Source: Haliclystus octoradiatus (taxonomy: Eukaryota; Cnidaria; Staurozoa; Stauromedusae; Haliclystidae). Taken from it: 64,000 bases of DNA. Positions 1-10,350 of this stretch are shown here, one piece after another. The stretch covers positions 62,001 to 126,000 of the forward strand of contig OU744451.1 of assembly GCA_916610825.1 (NCBI GenBank), given 5' to 3'. Under the pieces are notes generated by a model that was given only the letters and a program-made list of their open reading frames with translations, was not told the DNA's origin and did not search any database. Each line of letters begins with the position of its first letter. Position 1 is the stretch's first letter. Position numbers and translations under genes: made by a program.

Positions 1-68
1 GTTGAATTTCATTTATTTATTTATTTTAAAGACATCTTGAATATAGTTCTAAATAAAAGCTTCTTGGT

Positions 69-412
69 AAAACATTTGATCAAAAACTTCAGTGGCAAAA
101 GTGAATTTTTATTAATAACAAAGTTTCCGCTACATTTGTTAGCCATTTTGAAGTTATGGTTTACAAAAATTAAGTTCTATTTATTTACAGGGTGAAATTT
201 ACAATTATTAAGGTTGACTATTAAATCATAATTAAAAATAAAATCAAAATTAAAATTTTAATAGTAAACCTTTATAATTGTAAATTTCACCCTGTAAATA
301 AAGAGAACTTAATTTTTGTAAACAATAACTTGAAAATGGCTAACATATGTAGCCGAAACGTTGTTAATAATAGAAATTCATTATTGCCATTGACATTTTT
401 GATCAAATCTTG
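69..412. repeat. Long imperfect palindrome (foldback repeat)
   Basis: Two arms of about 150 bp (roughly 69-224 and 260-412) are reverse complements with scattered mismatches, around an AT-rich centre of about 35 bp. Matching blocks include the run ending in acagggtgaaatttacaatt in the left arm and its complement at 281-300. The right arm contains ggcta..tagcc followed by gaaac, which resembles stem II plus the GAAA of a hammerhead ribozyme, but the CTGANGA half is corrupted. It is either a foldback transposon or two head-to-head copies of one short repeat. Confidence 0.75.
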
Positions 413-1448
413 AATATATCCTGTTGTTTTCGACGTATGTAGTAGATTCAGTGATGTATGGCGAAGTGGCCAAACGACTCTTCACTGACAGAGATGAAAT
501 ATCAGCCTTCTTCTGATTGGTCAACAATGACATAACTCAACTGCGGATTGGCTGGCTCAATTGACTATAGTCACCAACGCTCAAAATATCATTGATGTTG
601 ACAAAATTAAAGAATATAAAATGCTACCAATGTTTGAGAAATAAAAAGTAAGTTGACCAGGACTTTAGGTAAGAGCCTCTGCCCTATGTTCTTCTCCATG
701 AAAATGAGAGTCGCGTCACACAGGCTAGAGAAACTTCTTACTAAAAATTATCCCGTATTTCTCAAATCGCGTCAGGCCTACACATGCATTTACGGCACTA
801 CCAAGATGCAAGTTTTGCGGTCAGTCAAATTATTTATACTAGTACCACCCATGATATTAGAGTGAATGGCAGTTTCATGTAGCATTTTAATACTTACAGT
901 CACAATGTCTAACATTTGAAGTAGATTTTCTTCATTCATGTGAAATCTAGGCCTTGTCCGGTCTGCAAAGCATGGCAGCTGCGCCCCCGAGATGGAAATT
1001 TTTCTTGTGACTGCCGCCCCTGAAGCTGCAGTTATCATCGAAAATCGGAAGTTAAAAATCAGTTTTGTCATTTTCTTCATGACGTTTGCTGAAATGATGG
1101 ATTTTGGCGCCCCTGAAGTCAAATTGGATCAGTTGCCGCCCCCTCCCCTAACTTTTTTCTGCGCTGCCGCCCCCGAGATCTCGTCGAGATTGCCATGATT
1201 AGCAGAATGGGGCCTTGTATATATATGTAGGTAGGCCTCGACATAAAATTTCGCTTGGTGTAGGTAAGCGGGACCGATAAGAACAATTAAAATTACTTTG
1301 TCCTGCAGGCAAACCCAGACATCATTAGAATGCAGCGCAGACAGACAGTGTTAACCCTTGATGTGTTAAACCTAAAAAGTTGTTAATTTTCAAAAGAGCT
1401 CAAAAATTTGCAATCTATATGCAAGGGTATTCTTTACAAGTAGCTAAC
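413..1448. other. Left-edge intergenic or intronic sequence
   Basis: No convincing exon. A locally GC-rich patch at about 960-1200 repeats degenerate ccgccccygag-like words (four occurrences near 984, 1014, 1110 and 1168) and looks like decayed repeat sequence. As the DPY19L3-like gene runs leftwards from 1449, this stretch should be its first intron. I looked for the next expected exon (the family's EVEREISFRTE block) on the minus strand and did not find it. Confidence 0.4.
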
Positions 1449-1679
1449 CTTGATCTTAGTAAACCACATATCATTTTCGTGCCTTGTTTTAATGTAATTT
1501 CCATAGTAAGATCCTAAATAACACGCGACGGACAAACCAAAAAGGACATAAACAACATTAAAAAGGAATTCACGAGTAAAACCATTTTGAGTTGCTTCAG
1601 CTTTTGATGTTTTCTGAGTTGCTTCAGCATGTTTCCCCTTATCTGATTTGTTGAACTTTCTTCTTCTTAAATCAGACAT
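1449..1679 (-). CDS. DPY19L3: DPY19L3-like C-mannosyltransferase, first coding exon (partial)
   Basis: An ATG at 1679 opens a 77-codon exon ending in AAG followed by a gt donor at 1448-1447, phase 0. Residues 1-35 are polar and cytosol-like, with a near-repeat of KAEATQ. Residues about 38-60 form one hydrophobic transmembrane helix. Residues 66-77 end in RHENDMWFTKIK, which closely matches the first luminal loop of vertebrate DPY19L3 (LHENDLWFSNIK), where the family continues with EVEREISFRTE. DPY19 proteins are multi-pass ER enzymes that transfer mannose from dolichol-phosphate-mannose to tryptophan in WxxW motifs of thrombospondin repeats and cytokine receptors. Only this exon is in the window; the catalytic part lies off the left edge. 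The motif match is strong but short. An in-frame read past the donor gives only three codons before a stop, which supports splicing. Confidence 0.72.
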
Positions 1680-2170
1680 CGTGATAGTGCAGCTTCGTTT
1701 GCCTTGGGTTCAGTTGATGTAAATTTGTAACAACGCATCCATGCGTTCATAAGAAGAAGCAGCCATTGAAAGCAACAAACAACAAATAAAATGCTCAAAT
1801 TCAACCGGGAAAATAGACCACGTGCTCGTATGTGATTGGCTAGTTTCATTGGATTGAAAATATTGTGAGAAAATGTAATCAATCAACACTTTTCGACACT
1901 TTAATACAATACTGTGCGTACCTGTACGTAGCACCATGGTAACACATCATAAAGCATAGTCAGTTTGCTCGATTCAGGTCGTATATGTTCGATAACATAT
2001 TGTTCTTCTTATTGAGTTATACCAATTATAGTCTGTATTTGAGTGATTATGAGCATAATATGTTAATGGGCGTGTAACAATTTAAAAGTTTACAGAGATA
2101 AGATAAGGCCCAGATACAATATATACCTTCTGTAGGACTCGCCTGTACATGTCTAATACTTCGTGGGTAC
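1680..2170. other. Upstream region of the DPY19L3-like gene
   Basis: Sequence between the DPY19L3-like start codon and the transposon. It should hold the 5' UTR and promoter. I see no clear TATA box or CpG-rich island, and no other gene. Confidence 0.35.
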
Positions 2171-2176
2171 TGAGAC

Positions 2177-2640
2177 TATGAAGTGCCAAAAGGCTCACTA
2201 CTACTTCTTGTTCGGCGCGGTACTTGTTTATGAGATCGCGTTACTTGTTCGGAGATCCCGTTACTTCTTTCAGAATTCGCGCTACTTGTTTGGAGATCCC
2301 GTTACTTGTTTTTGAGATCGCCCTACATGTTCGGAGATCCCGTCACTTGTTTAGAGATTCCGTCACTTGTGAAATTTTAAGATAATTTTAGCCGTGACAA
2401 GTGCGGTTGACCGTGATTTTTTTCAAAATCTAGATAACACGATAACACGGGGAATAATGTACCAAAAATATTAATTTACAATAGCTTGTGTAATCATTTT
2501 TGTTTAATGGTTATAATTCATTAAAGGTCATGTTTGTACGTTTGTTGCATATTTCAATAACGAATAATGTATTATTATTTAGTATAATCTAATAATTTAT
2601 AAATGACAGTCGACAATTTCTAAAACTACAATATTGTTGT
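2177..2640 (+). repeat. Left terminal inverted repeat with subterminal motif array
   Basis: The repeat begins tatgaagtgccaaaagg. From about 2210 to 2375 it carries some eight tandem copies of an 18-20 bp motif close to gagatcscgttacttgttt, followed by unique TIR sequence (2376-2640). Arrays like this are plausible transposase-binding sites. It matches the reverse complement of 6663-7143, which has one extra motif unit. Confidence 0.85.
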
Positions 2641-4667
2641 TTCTACTTATTCTATTTATCCACTCTCGACATCCTTATTGGGACAGTTTGGGGTTCTTTT
2701 GATGTAAATTATTCTTGGTTAGTGTCAATTAATGTTGTAAATTTTCACTTTTCAGGAGAGGTCAACCGCGTAGCCTCCAGATGTCGCTATGGTGTATTTA
2801 AAATAGATGTGGCTATGTGTGTCATTACTTGGGTCTGTTCTAAATTAGTTTATGATAGATTACTTTATTGATTTTAAGATTATTGATTTCATAATATTTA
2901 CTGGTTATATTTGATCATTATTAATTGGAGTGTGTCCTGTTCCAAATATATCACTTGGTATAAACTATTAGTCAACTAATGTTAATTTGGTTCATATTTA
3001 CTTGTATTTGGAGTGATAATTACATAATATTTGAAAAGAAGATCCATGTACCTTTCTGTCACAGTTGTTATGAATGTATGTGGTCATATTTTTCAAAGTT
3101 ACAGTTCTTTGTTGCCTTTCCAGTAGATTGACATAATATTTTATTGTGTTGTTGTTTTATGTCCCAAATTTTTTAGAGGCCGTTTCAGAGGGGGGTGGTT
3201 CTCGTAAATTTTCCAAAAATCCCCCATTAATAGAGAGGCCATTCCGTAATTCCCACTATTTTTTAAAAAGATGGCGAGAGATTTTTCCTTCAGCTTAGCA
3301 TTGACTACTTAGCTGTTTATGGATTTCATGGGGGCAGGAATTGCACTTACTGTTCTTCTCTGCAACACCACGACGGTAATGATACACCAAATTAGTTTTA
3401 CCTATAAACTAATGTTATTTCCACAACAAACAGGAGCAGACTACACCGTCCAACATGCATGGTTTGATTTTCAGAACAAGCAGCACCCTAGATCATAGAT
3501 TCATTCTTCGTATTCAATCAAAGTTTTAGCTCTCTCCCCCCGCCCAGAGCACACCACAGTCAGGGTCATTTTATTCACAAAAGGTTTTTATATTTTAATC
3601 TAATGAATAGGACATTTAAAAAATAATTAAAATTGTTACACATAATGGTCGCTATGTTTACTATTCGAGCAAGGATATTCCAATTATATACCCCCAGACG
3701 GTCATTAAGCTCAGGTATTCAGGCAGAAGTGTATGAATGGCCTTCCTTTATGAGGATTAGATATGTTATAGTTGTTTGAGATGACATTCGGCTCGTGTGC
3801 ACAGCATATTGACCCAGTATAGTAGTTCCTCATACATTAATTTGAAGTGGTCACTCTGCTCAGGTAACTAATTCTATTGTTATATATGGATAGTCTGATA
3901 ATCTTTAACTTACCTGTTCAGATGTAGGCATAGGTTATAGCAATAATCAATATTGTTGTCATGGTTACCATTTGGTCCCAGGAATTACTGTTGTTCATTT
4001 CAGGTGGTCACACAGCTCAGGTAATACATATTCACACATGCTTGTACTGCTGTTGAGTTTCAAATCATTCCGAACTATTTTTTGCTGATCTGCTGTATTG
4101 GTTCTCAAAACAAAGATCTTTTAGATGTAAATTGGTCGTATTGTTATGAAACTAGAGAGTGATAGGGTATTCTCTAATGGCAGATTCAAGTGTAGTGGAT
4201 TGCAGTAGGTTCCCTTTTGCTCAAGGTAAATTCATAACGGATGACTCATAGTTGCAGGAAGTAATACCAGCAAAGACACAATATTAGTTGTTGTCTAGTA
4301 TAGCATTAATGACAAATTGAAATCATGCAAATTGATATTAAAATTATTATCTAGGCTATCTTAAAACTGATGTAGTTATCAATATTGTCTTCCAGGCAAT
4401 GTTTTTTTAATGTTCTTTTTTCCTTCATATCATTTATAAATTGTGTTGATAATTTAAATTTATATTATAGTGAAAGATAGTGATATAACTATCATTATTT
4501 TAACAAAGATATTTTTTACTGAGAGTAGCCAAGTTAATACAGTGATAATATAGGTGATTCCAGTCAGGGTCACAATTGATTGTTGTTGCATATTTGAAAA
4601 ATATGAACATATTTAAGTCCGTATACAGTACAACTTAATTATACATGATCTAGCAAATATATAAATC

Positions 4668-5114
4668 TTACCATAACGCATTAGGTGTCGGTACGTAGTA
4701 AACTCTTCGAACAATTGATCTCCCTGTTCGCCTCTGTTCTTTCCCAATTGGATCGACACGTTGAATTGACGCTCGAATTTTTGCTCTATTTATACGTAGC
4801 CCTCTCCCTCTTATTGCTCCTATAATGAGCCGTTCGCCAGCATACGGCATAGAGTTGACAATCTCCTTTACAATTTTGTCTATATCTTCCTCTGATATTT
4901 TGTCAAAGCCTATATGTTCCTCAACATCGCTGTTTTCTCTCCTTCTTCTTTTCATAGTAGCATATGAAATACCCAGGAATTCTGCAATTTTCTTCCAACT
5001 GAAGTTAATCTGTCGCATCTGACGAACAGTTTCCCAATTAATTTCTTTGGACCTCGAACTGACCCTTTCGCAATTTACTGTTTCGGCACAATCCTGATCT
5101 CGTTGTTGGGCCAT
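4668..5114 (-). CDS. Integrase-like (IS3EU-type) transposase, N-terminal exon only
   Basis: A 148-codon reading frame from the ATG at 5114. Residues about 28-58 form a helix-turn-helix (KKIAEFLGISYATMKRRRRE). Residues about 75-148 match the region just before the DDE integrase core in a widespread eukaryotic transposase family: GERLIIGAIRGRGLRINRAK, then a RVDP block, and finally RRVYYVPTPNALW, which in relatives continues HxDGNHKLIRW. At exactly that point the sequence reads ATG|GTAAGA, a good splice donor at 4671-4670, so the stop two bases later is probably intronic. I could not find the downstream DDE exon anywhere within the element, so this copy most likely lacks catalytic function. The long flanking inverted repeats support the transposase call. 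Confidence 0.72.
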   Translation of the reverse strand: MAQQRDQDCAETVNCERVSSRSKEINWETVRQMRQINFSWKKIAEFLGISYATMKRRRRENSDVEEHIGFDKISEEDIDKIVKEIVNSMPYAGERLIIGAIRGRGLRINRAKIRASIQRVDPIGKEQRRTGRSIVRRVYYVPTPNALW

Positions 5115-5789
5115 AATGTGTTAAACTTCAGCACTATGTAATGTTATAGATTCGGTTACTACAATATCTATATGTTGCGATTTTCAAAAAGTTAGCTGAT
5201 GTGCATATCTGTCTGTATACCCATAGACACTAGAATAAATCTCTCATTCTAATGCCATTGTCACCAGGGCTCTGATCATACACAATAGCTATTTAGTCAG
5301 TGTAATGCTTTAATTGCATCCTGTTGTTATAGCTCATAAGATACAAGCTAGACCCAAGTATGGTAATGATGATGACCTAATTCCATTCTGTCTGCATTTT
5401 CATGATACTTGTGACAGAATCACCTCATCAATATTCAGATAGAAATTCTGTAAATTCTGATGCAATCAATTTTAGTCAATACTATAAGTTTAAATTTAAT
5501 AGCAAGCGAAAAAGATAAAATCAAAACTTCATTACATTTCCACTATGTTTATTTGGGGTGTATTTCCAAATTATCCTAATAAGTTTTATATCACTTTATT
5601 TCACAGGACTGATTAGGAATACACATAAAATAATTGTTAAGATATAATATGATTTTGATTTGTATGTTTAAATGTATTAATAATAAACATGAACTTTCAC
5701 TATTACACTATTTAATAAAATATACAGTGTGTAGAATTTACAATTATAACAGTATAACATGATTTGACAAAAACTATAACTATGACTCT

Positions 5790-6010
5790 CTGATGATAGT
5801 AACGCGATCTCCAAAATAAGTGACGGGAACTCCAGACAAGTAACGCGATCTCCGAAATAAGTGACGGGAACGTCAGACAAGTAACGCGATCTCGTTAAAC
5901 AAGTGCCGATCCCAAGCAAGAAGTAGCAGTGAGCCTTTTGGCGATACGTATGGCGAAAAGGCTCACTACTGCTTGTGCGCGGTACTTGTATGCGATCGCG
6001 TCGCGTCATC
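5790..6010. repeat. Two transposon ends abutting head to head inside the element
   Basis: Positions 5790-5946 carry the same motif array (gtaacgcgatctcc, gtgacgggaa) in right-end orientation and terminate in gtgagccttttggcgata. Two bases (cg, 5947-5948) later a left-type end starts, tatggcgaaaaggctcac, followed by gcgcggtacttgta and more motif to about 6010. These arrays are diverged from the outer TIRs and lack the outer TIR's inner half. The arrangement is either two neighbouring elements or a joined-ends structure. Confidence 0.75.
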
Positions 6011-6662
6011 GCGTCTGTGCGTTTATCGATTATTTAGCATGATACGTTTAGCTGTTTCTGTTTTCACTGATTGCATTTACATTTAATTAGGACTGACTGA
6101 CAATTGTCGAATCGAATACGTGTACTCACAAACAATAATCTAAATGTAATATGCTATTGTACTAGTATATACTAATTTTATTGCGATGAAATATTATGCG
6201 GTCTACTAGTACAGAGCCAAATTAGTTTCATATGGCGTTGCTGTATAGAAAAAAGAAATCAATTGATCAAAATGTCGAAATTGAGTAGAATTATTTATTC
6301 TTTTCGTTTGTCACTGATATGAATAATTTTAATTTTAATTTACTATATATGGGGGTAATACGCGGGAAGTAAGAATCAGCTACGTGCAGTGTACTGTTGT
6401 AGCTAGGTTGTCCTTAAAATATTTGTACTCGTTATGAGACTTATATTAATTAACTGGTATATGACAATCACTCAATCTAGAATATTTTCCATTTCCTGTA
6501 CAAACTCTCCTTTCAATCATTTTGTTTACTTGAAGTTTTTGTGTCGTTTCGGAGTATTATTCACTAAAGTTATAAGACAAGTTTTTAAAATTGTAAGACT
6601 TGTATGCAGATACTGAGTAAATTCGAAAGTCATTCAAACTTTCATTCCATCGAATCTAAATA

Positions 6663-7143
6663 CAATATTGTAGTTTTAGAAATTGTCGACTGTCATTTAT
6701 AAATTATTAGATTATAGTAAATAATAATAAATTATCCGTTATTGAAATATGCAACAAACGTACAAACATGACCTTTAATGAATTATAACCATTAAACAAA
6801 AATGATTACACAAGCTATTGTAAATTAATATTTTTGGTACATTATTCCCCGTGTTATCGCGTTATCTAGATTTTGAAAAAAATCACGGTCAACCGCACTT
6901 GTCACGGCTAAAATTATCTTAAAATTTCACAAGTGACGGAATCTCTAAACAAGTGACGGGATCTCCGAACATGTAGGGCGATCTCAAAAACAAGTAACGG
7001 GATCTCCAAACAAGTAGCGCGAATTCTGAAAGAAGTAACGGGATCTCCGAACAAGTAACGCGATCTCATAAACAAGTAACGCGATCTCATAAACAAGTAC
7101 CGCGCCGAACAAGAAGTAGTAGTGAGCCTTTTGGCACTTCATA
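6663..7143 (-). repeat. Right terminal inverted repeat with subterminal motif array
   Basis: Reverse complement of the left TIR. The motif array lies at about 6930-7110 and holds one more tatgagatcgcgttacttgt-type unit than the left end, so the arrays expand or contract by unit. Confidence 0.85.
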
Positions 7144-7259
7144 TGAGACAGTGCGGATTTTATTTACAAGATGAGTGTCGTGACATGAAACGAACCAGTG
7201 AGGCAATATCGAAAGAGAGTCAAAAATGAAACAAATATAGAATTACACTGCTTAAGTTT

Positions 7260-7620
7260 CAAACAAAAGTAGTACAGTCAATATAAAAAATGACCACACA
7301 CAAATTGCATCAGAAGCATTTTTCATCAATTCTAGGGTCAAACTTTATGCTTAACAACATATCCAAAACGTTCTGAAATCGGAGTATGCAAAAAGCCTTA
7401 ATTTTGCAGTTTGCATAATGGCATTCCCAGTAGAAACGTGAAATCAAGGCTGTCAAGTTTCAGTGCCATCATATGTGATTTAATTTGAGAAGATACATAA
7501 ATCATCATCATCGTCATCATCATTGACTCAGGAACCAAAAAGCGCATAAAATACTGATTATTTACATGGAACTCACTCAGGGCAATATTTATATTCAAAT
7601 GTAGGTTTTAATTAAATATA
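7260..7620 (-). mobile_element. Inverted copy of the Penelope-like element 3' tail
   Basis: Read on the minus strand from 7615, this matches the non-coding tail that follows the PLE reverse transcriptase at 12190-12320 and 12670-12930 (shared blocks aacctacatttgaat, ccatgtaaataa, cgtttctactgggaatgcca, gttgttaagcataaa). The copy here is continuous, whereas the downstream copy is interrupted by about 350 bp, so the downstream copy acquired an insertion. Confidence 0.75.
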
Positions 7621-7639
7621 AGAATGTAGAACGTAAAAA

Positions 7640-9500
7640 ATGTAGGTAAACTCACTATAATTAATCATACCTAATTAAATAGTTGAATTAATGAGTGTTT
7701 TAAGCTCAATTTTAAAACTGTTAATATTTGAGATATCTCTGATGCCTTATTGAAGAGAGAGAGAGAGAGTTCCATTCGCGCACATCACCAGCCCTGAATG
7801 ATCTCTGATGGAATTTTCAGACATAAAAGTTGCCATTGCTTAATGATCGTGTGATGGACATGAAGATTTTTCGAATTTTTCAGAAATATAATTAGGAACA
7901 GTTTTGTTTTTCACCCTCCACATCCAAGTAAGTTGGTGGAATCGTGCTTGTTAAAAGTTAAACATTTATCAATTAAAATTCCTAGATATTGAAAAGAATC
8001 AACTTGTTTAATCGATTTATCATTTACTTTTTACATTTACTTTACATTTATTACATCGCTCGTTCTACAAAGCTTTTGCCTGGTGCCAAGCAACATACAT
8101 TCAGTTTTGTCTAATTTTAATGAAAGTTTATTTGCATTTAACCATTCGTAAATAGCAGAAAAGTCATGCTGTAGTCGGTCTTGTATTATTTGGGGATCAG
8201 CTTTTTTGACATAAAATAAGGTGTCATCTGCATACATGTTGATTGTTAACTGTACAAGGCTCTGTAACTGCGGAGATATCATTTATAAAAACTATAAATA
8301 GTAGCGGGCCCAGAATAGAACCTTGAGGTACTCCTGCAGAAACATTTTGTGGAGAAGACTTAGGCTAGGGTTATATGGACGCACCGAACTCAATTGATTC
8401 ATTCATTCGAATTAAATCTCATGATAGCGCGCTTCGTATAACATCATTCGGTTCATCAACATTCCTCAAAAAACATTAAGGCCTGGGTTATATGGACGCA
8501 CCGAACTCAATTGATCCATTCATTCGAACTAAATCTCATGATAGCGCGCTTCGTATAACATCATTCGGTTCATCAACATTCCTCAAAAAACATTAAATGC
8601 GTCAAGCTAGCTCCGCACGTCAAGGCTTGACGTGCGGAGCTCTTCTCCATGAATTAAATTCATCGCCGCGTTATACGAGCGAGCTATCATCGCACCGAAC
8701 TAAATACATTCGACTCACGGTGCCGTGACTGAGCTCCTATATCAACCTTATATGGCAATAAACCGGGGGATGTGCAAATCATAAATTATTTTAAAGGATG
8801 TTTCCATGGCAATACGATAGAAAGAACATCGCTTTTGGGATGTTGTTATGGTGACTTGTTTATATGATTGAAAGATGGCTGACATTGAAGCTGATGTTTT
8901 CCAAAATCATGATTTAAAACATTTTAAAAACGTTTTATTTTAGTCAATCACAATGCATCAGCACTAGAATTGGGGTCGCTTTTATCATAATACGTTATCT
9001 AAATGGAAATTCGCATTCAATTTGCTCTGAGTACTATGCCTTGCTAGAACAAAAACTGTCTCCCGTAAAAATGCTTGCAAACCTTCGAGATTACTACTTC
9101 ATACAAGTTTCAAACTATAGATAGGCAAAATAGAACGGAAAAATCGCTGAAAATGAAAAATAATGCAAACAAAACACTCTGGTTTCAAACCATGCGGCAT
9201 AATTCCAAGAAAACTACTTCCTATCACGTGACATTTTGGCCAGTTTTTAAACATCGTCGACATTTGGTTCGTCTGTATAACCCCAAATGCGAATTTAATG
9301 CTATTCGGTGTCGCACCTAATTCGAATTGAGTTCGGTGCGTCCATATAACCCTAGCCTTAGTCTGATCACTTACAGCGATTTGCTTCCTATCAGAAAAAT
9401 ACGATTTTAGCCATTGTAATTCTTTGCTGGAAAACCCGTAGCATTCTAGTTTTTCGATGAGGATCCTATGATCAACTCTATCAAAGGCTTTTTTTAATCC
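7640..9500 (-). pseudogene. LINE reverse transcriptase fragment, split by a DNA transposon
   Basis: On the minus strand, 9500-9361 encodes KAFDRVDHRILIEKLECYGF and on to SDRKQIAVSDQT. After the inserted element (8363-9357) the frame resumes with [19 protein letters not shown], then [10 protein letters not shown] (the YxDD catalytic motif, near 8235), NANKLSLKLDKTECMLLGTR, and a decayed C-terminal region down to about 7650. These are the palm and fingers blocks of CR1/Jockey-group non-LTR retrotransposons. Frameshifts, an absent endonuclease domain and the insertion mark it as dead. It is bordered by PLE sequence on both sides. Confidence 0.8.
8363..9357. mobile_element. PIF/Harbinger-like non-autonomous element inside the LINE
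   Basis: A 995-bp element with TIRs starting ggctagggttatatggacgc, flanked by TTA on both sides (8360-8362 and 9358-9360). A 3-bp TWA target duplication is the hallmark of PIF/Harbinger elements. The terminal 117 bp is directly duplicated at the left end (8363-8479 and 8480-8597). Next comes a near-perfect hairpin with 15-bp arms (gctccgcacgtcaag, about 8610-8642). An open frame at 9075-9320 shows no transposase similarity. The element cleanly interrupts the LINE frame, so it is younger than the LINE. Confidence 0.8.
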
Positions 9501-9589
9501 AGGCTAACCACGCCAACCAATTCTGAGCGGTTCAAGGCATCATAACAAAATTCAGTGAAATTTAACACACTGGATATATTGTGGAAAAG

Positions 9590-9830
9590 TGTTTTATAAA
9601 ACCTGATCGAAAAACATATACGCAGTAAGTAAAAAATGTTATTCATTGTGTTGAAACATTCCACTGCAGTATAGATCATGTAGATACTTTATTTACCTTA
9701 TTTAGGAAAGACAACTATAGGTATACAGTGAACAATTTCAGGCAAATGCCTAGGGATGTCCATGGTCGCAATTGTTTTTGACAGAAATTGGCTATTACGA
9801 TTTGTTAATATGCCTGCAGAAAAACAACAG
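9590..9830 (-). repeat. Inverted partner of the segment at about 12320-12550
   Basis: Blocks tgaacaatttcaggcaaa, catggtcgcaatt, tttttgacagaaattgg and gcagtaagtaaaaaatgtta are reverse complements of sequence at about 12320-12550. The two copies flank the Penelope-like element in opposite orientation, about 2.6 kb apart. Confidence 0.7.
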
Positions 9831-10080
9831 AAAAAGAAGTATGTTGAAAATGTTAAATAAAATTAAACTAAATAACCCATAACTTAACTACTCCTCGACA
9901 TGACATCAATCTAGCTTTGTATAGCAGATACTACAGTTACCCAGTCGTTCATGTTAGTAATTTGGCCATGGACTAAAATTTGAACATTAATTAAAAATGT
10001 TGACTATATAATATACTATATCTCTACAATTCGTTAGCGGGACTTCAGGCGCGATGCCTGACGAGCTACGACATCAGCAA

Positions 10081-10125
10081 GGTCTCTGATGAGTTCCTTG
10101 GCAGGAACAAAACACGTGTCAGACC
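10081..10125 (+). ncRNA. Hammerhead ribozyme of Penelope-like element type (one core mutation)
   Basis: Reading in order: stem I 5' strand GGTCT (10081-10085), core CTGATGA (10086-10092), stem II GTTCC/GGAAC with loop ttggca (10093-10108), core AAA (10109-10111), a minimal self-complementary stem III ACACGTGT (10112-10119), cleavage nucleotide C (10120), and stem I 3' strand AGACC (10121-10125), perfectly paired with GGTCT. The only departure from consensus is G12, which is A here. As G12 is the general base of hammerhead catalysis, self-cleavage is probably lost. Hammerheads with a very short palindromic stem III are known from the terminal repeats of Penelope-like elements, and a PLE reverse transcriptase follows about 400 bp downstream on the same strand. 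Confidence 0.8.
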
Positions 10126-10184
10126 AGCCTCATCAATTGACTATATAATAATTTATTGAAAATAATTTGCCCCACTTTTAGAAT

Positions 10185-10350
10185 TTGCAAAGTTTCCCAA
10201 CCATTAAGTTTCCATTCATTAATAATCGTCAACAAACGTTTGATACTTTGAATACAAGTAAGGAGAAATGTAGGGTTCAGTCAGTTTTATCCATTATAAC
10301 CACACCATTACCCTTATCGGGCTTAATAACCACGATATCGCTCCGTTTTT
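10185..10350 (-). pseudogene. Antisense fragment of a Penelope-like element N-terminal region
   Basis: Read on the minus strand this gives a KKRSDI..IKPDKGNGVV-type peptide. It mirrors 10932-11013, where the sense element encodes KKRSDIMGSKPDKGNGVVVM. The two copies face each other, so the PLE is preceded by a head-on partial copy. Partial and inverted arrangements are common in PLE insertions. Confidence 0.75.

Larger units (their letters stand above)
2177..7143. mobile_element. IS3EU-like DNA transposon with long TIRs and 6-bp target duplication
   Basis: The element is 4967 bp long. Its ends read tatgaagtgccaaaaggctc on both strands and it is flanked by perfect TGAGAC duplications (2171-2176 and 7144-7149). 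The terminal inverted repeats run about 460-480 bp (2177-2640 against 6663-7143). Inside, on the minus strand, is one exon of an integrase-like transposase. A 6-bp target duplication fits my recollection of the IS3EU superfamily, eukaryotic relatives of bacterial IS3 transposons. The catalytic DDE domain was not found inside, so this copy is probably non-autonomous. A second pair of ends of the same type sits at about 5790-6010. About 2 kb (2641-4667) holds no recognisable coding sequence. Confidence 0.85.

Noticed and set aside
69-412. GGCTA..TAGCC-GAAAC in the palindrome as a hammerhead ribozyme
   Set aside because: The CTGANGA half reads cttgaaaat and stem I does not pair. At best a remnant.
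790-1198. Overlapping frames of 110 (minus) and 68 (plus) codons in a GC-rich patch
   Set aside because: They overlap each other on opposite strands, have no domain resemblance and follow a degenerate repeated word. Probably chance.
5677-6009. 110-codon minus-strand frame in the transposon
   Set aside because: It reads through the subterminal motif array, giving a repetitive peptide (YLSDVPVTYFGD type). Not a gene.
6914-7096. 60-codon repetitive frame (MRSRYLF repeats)
   Set aside because: Translation of the right TIR motif array; non-coding.
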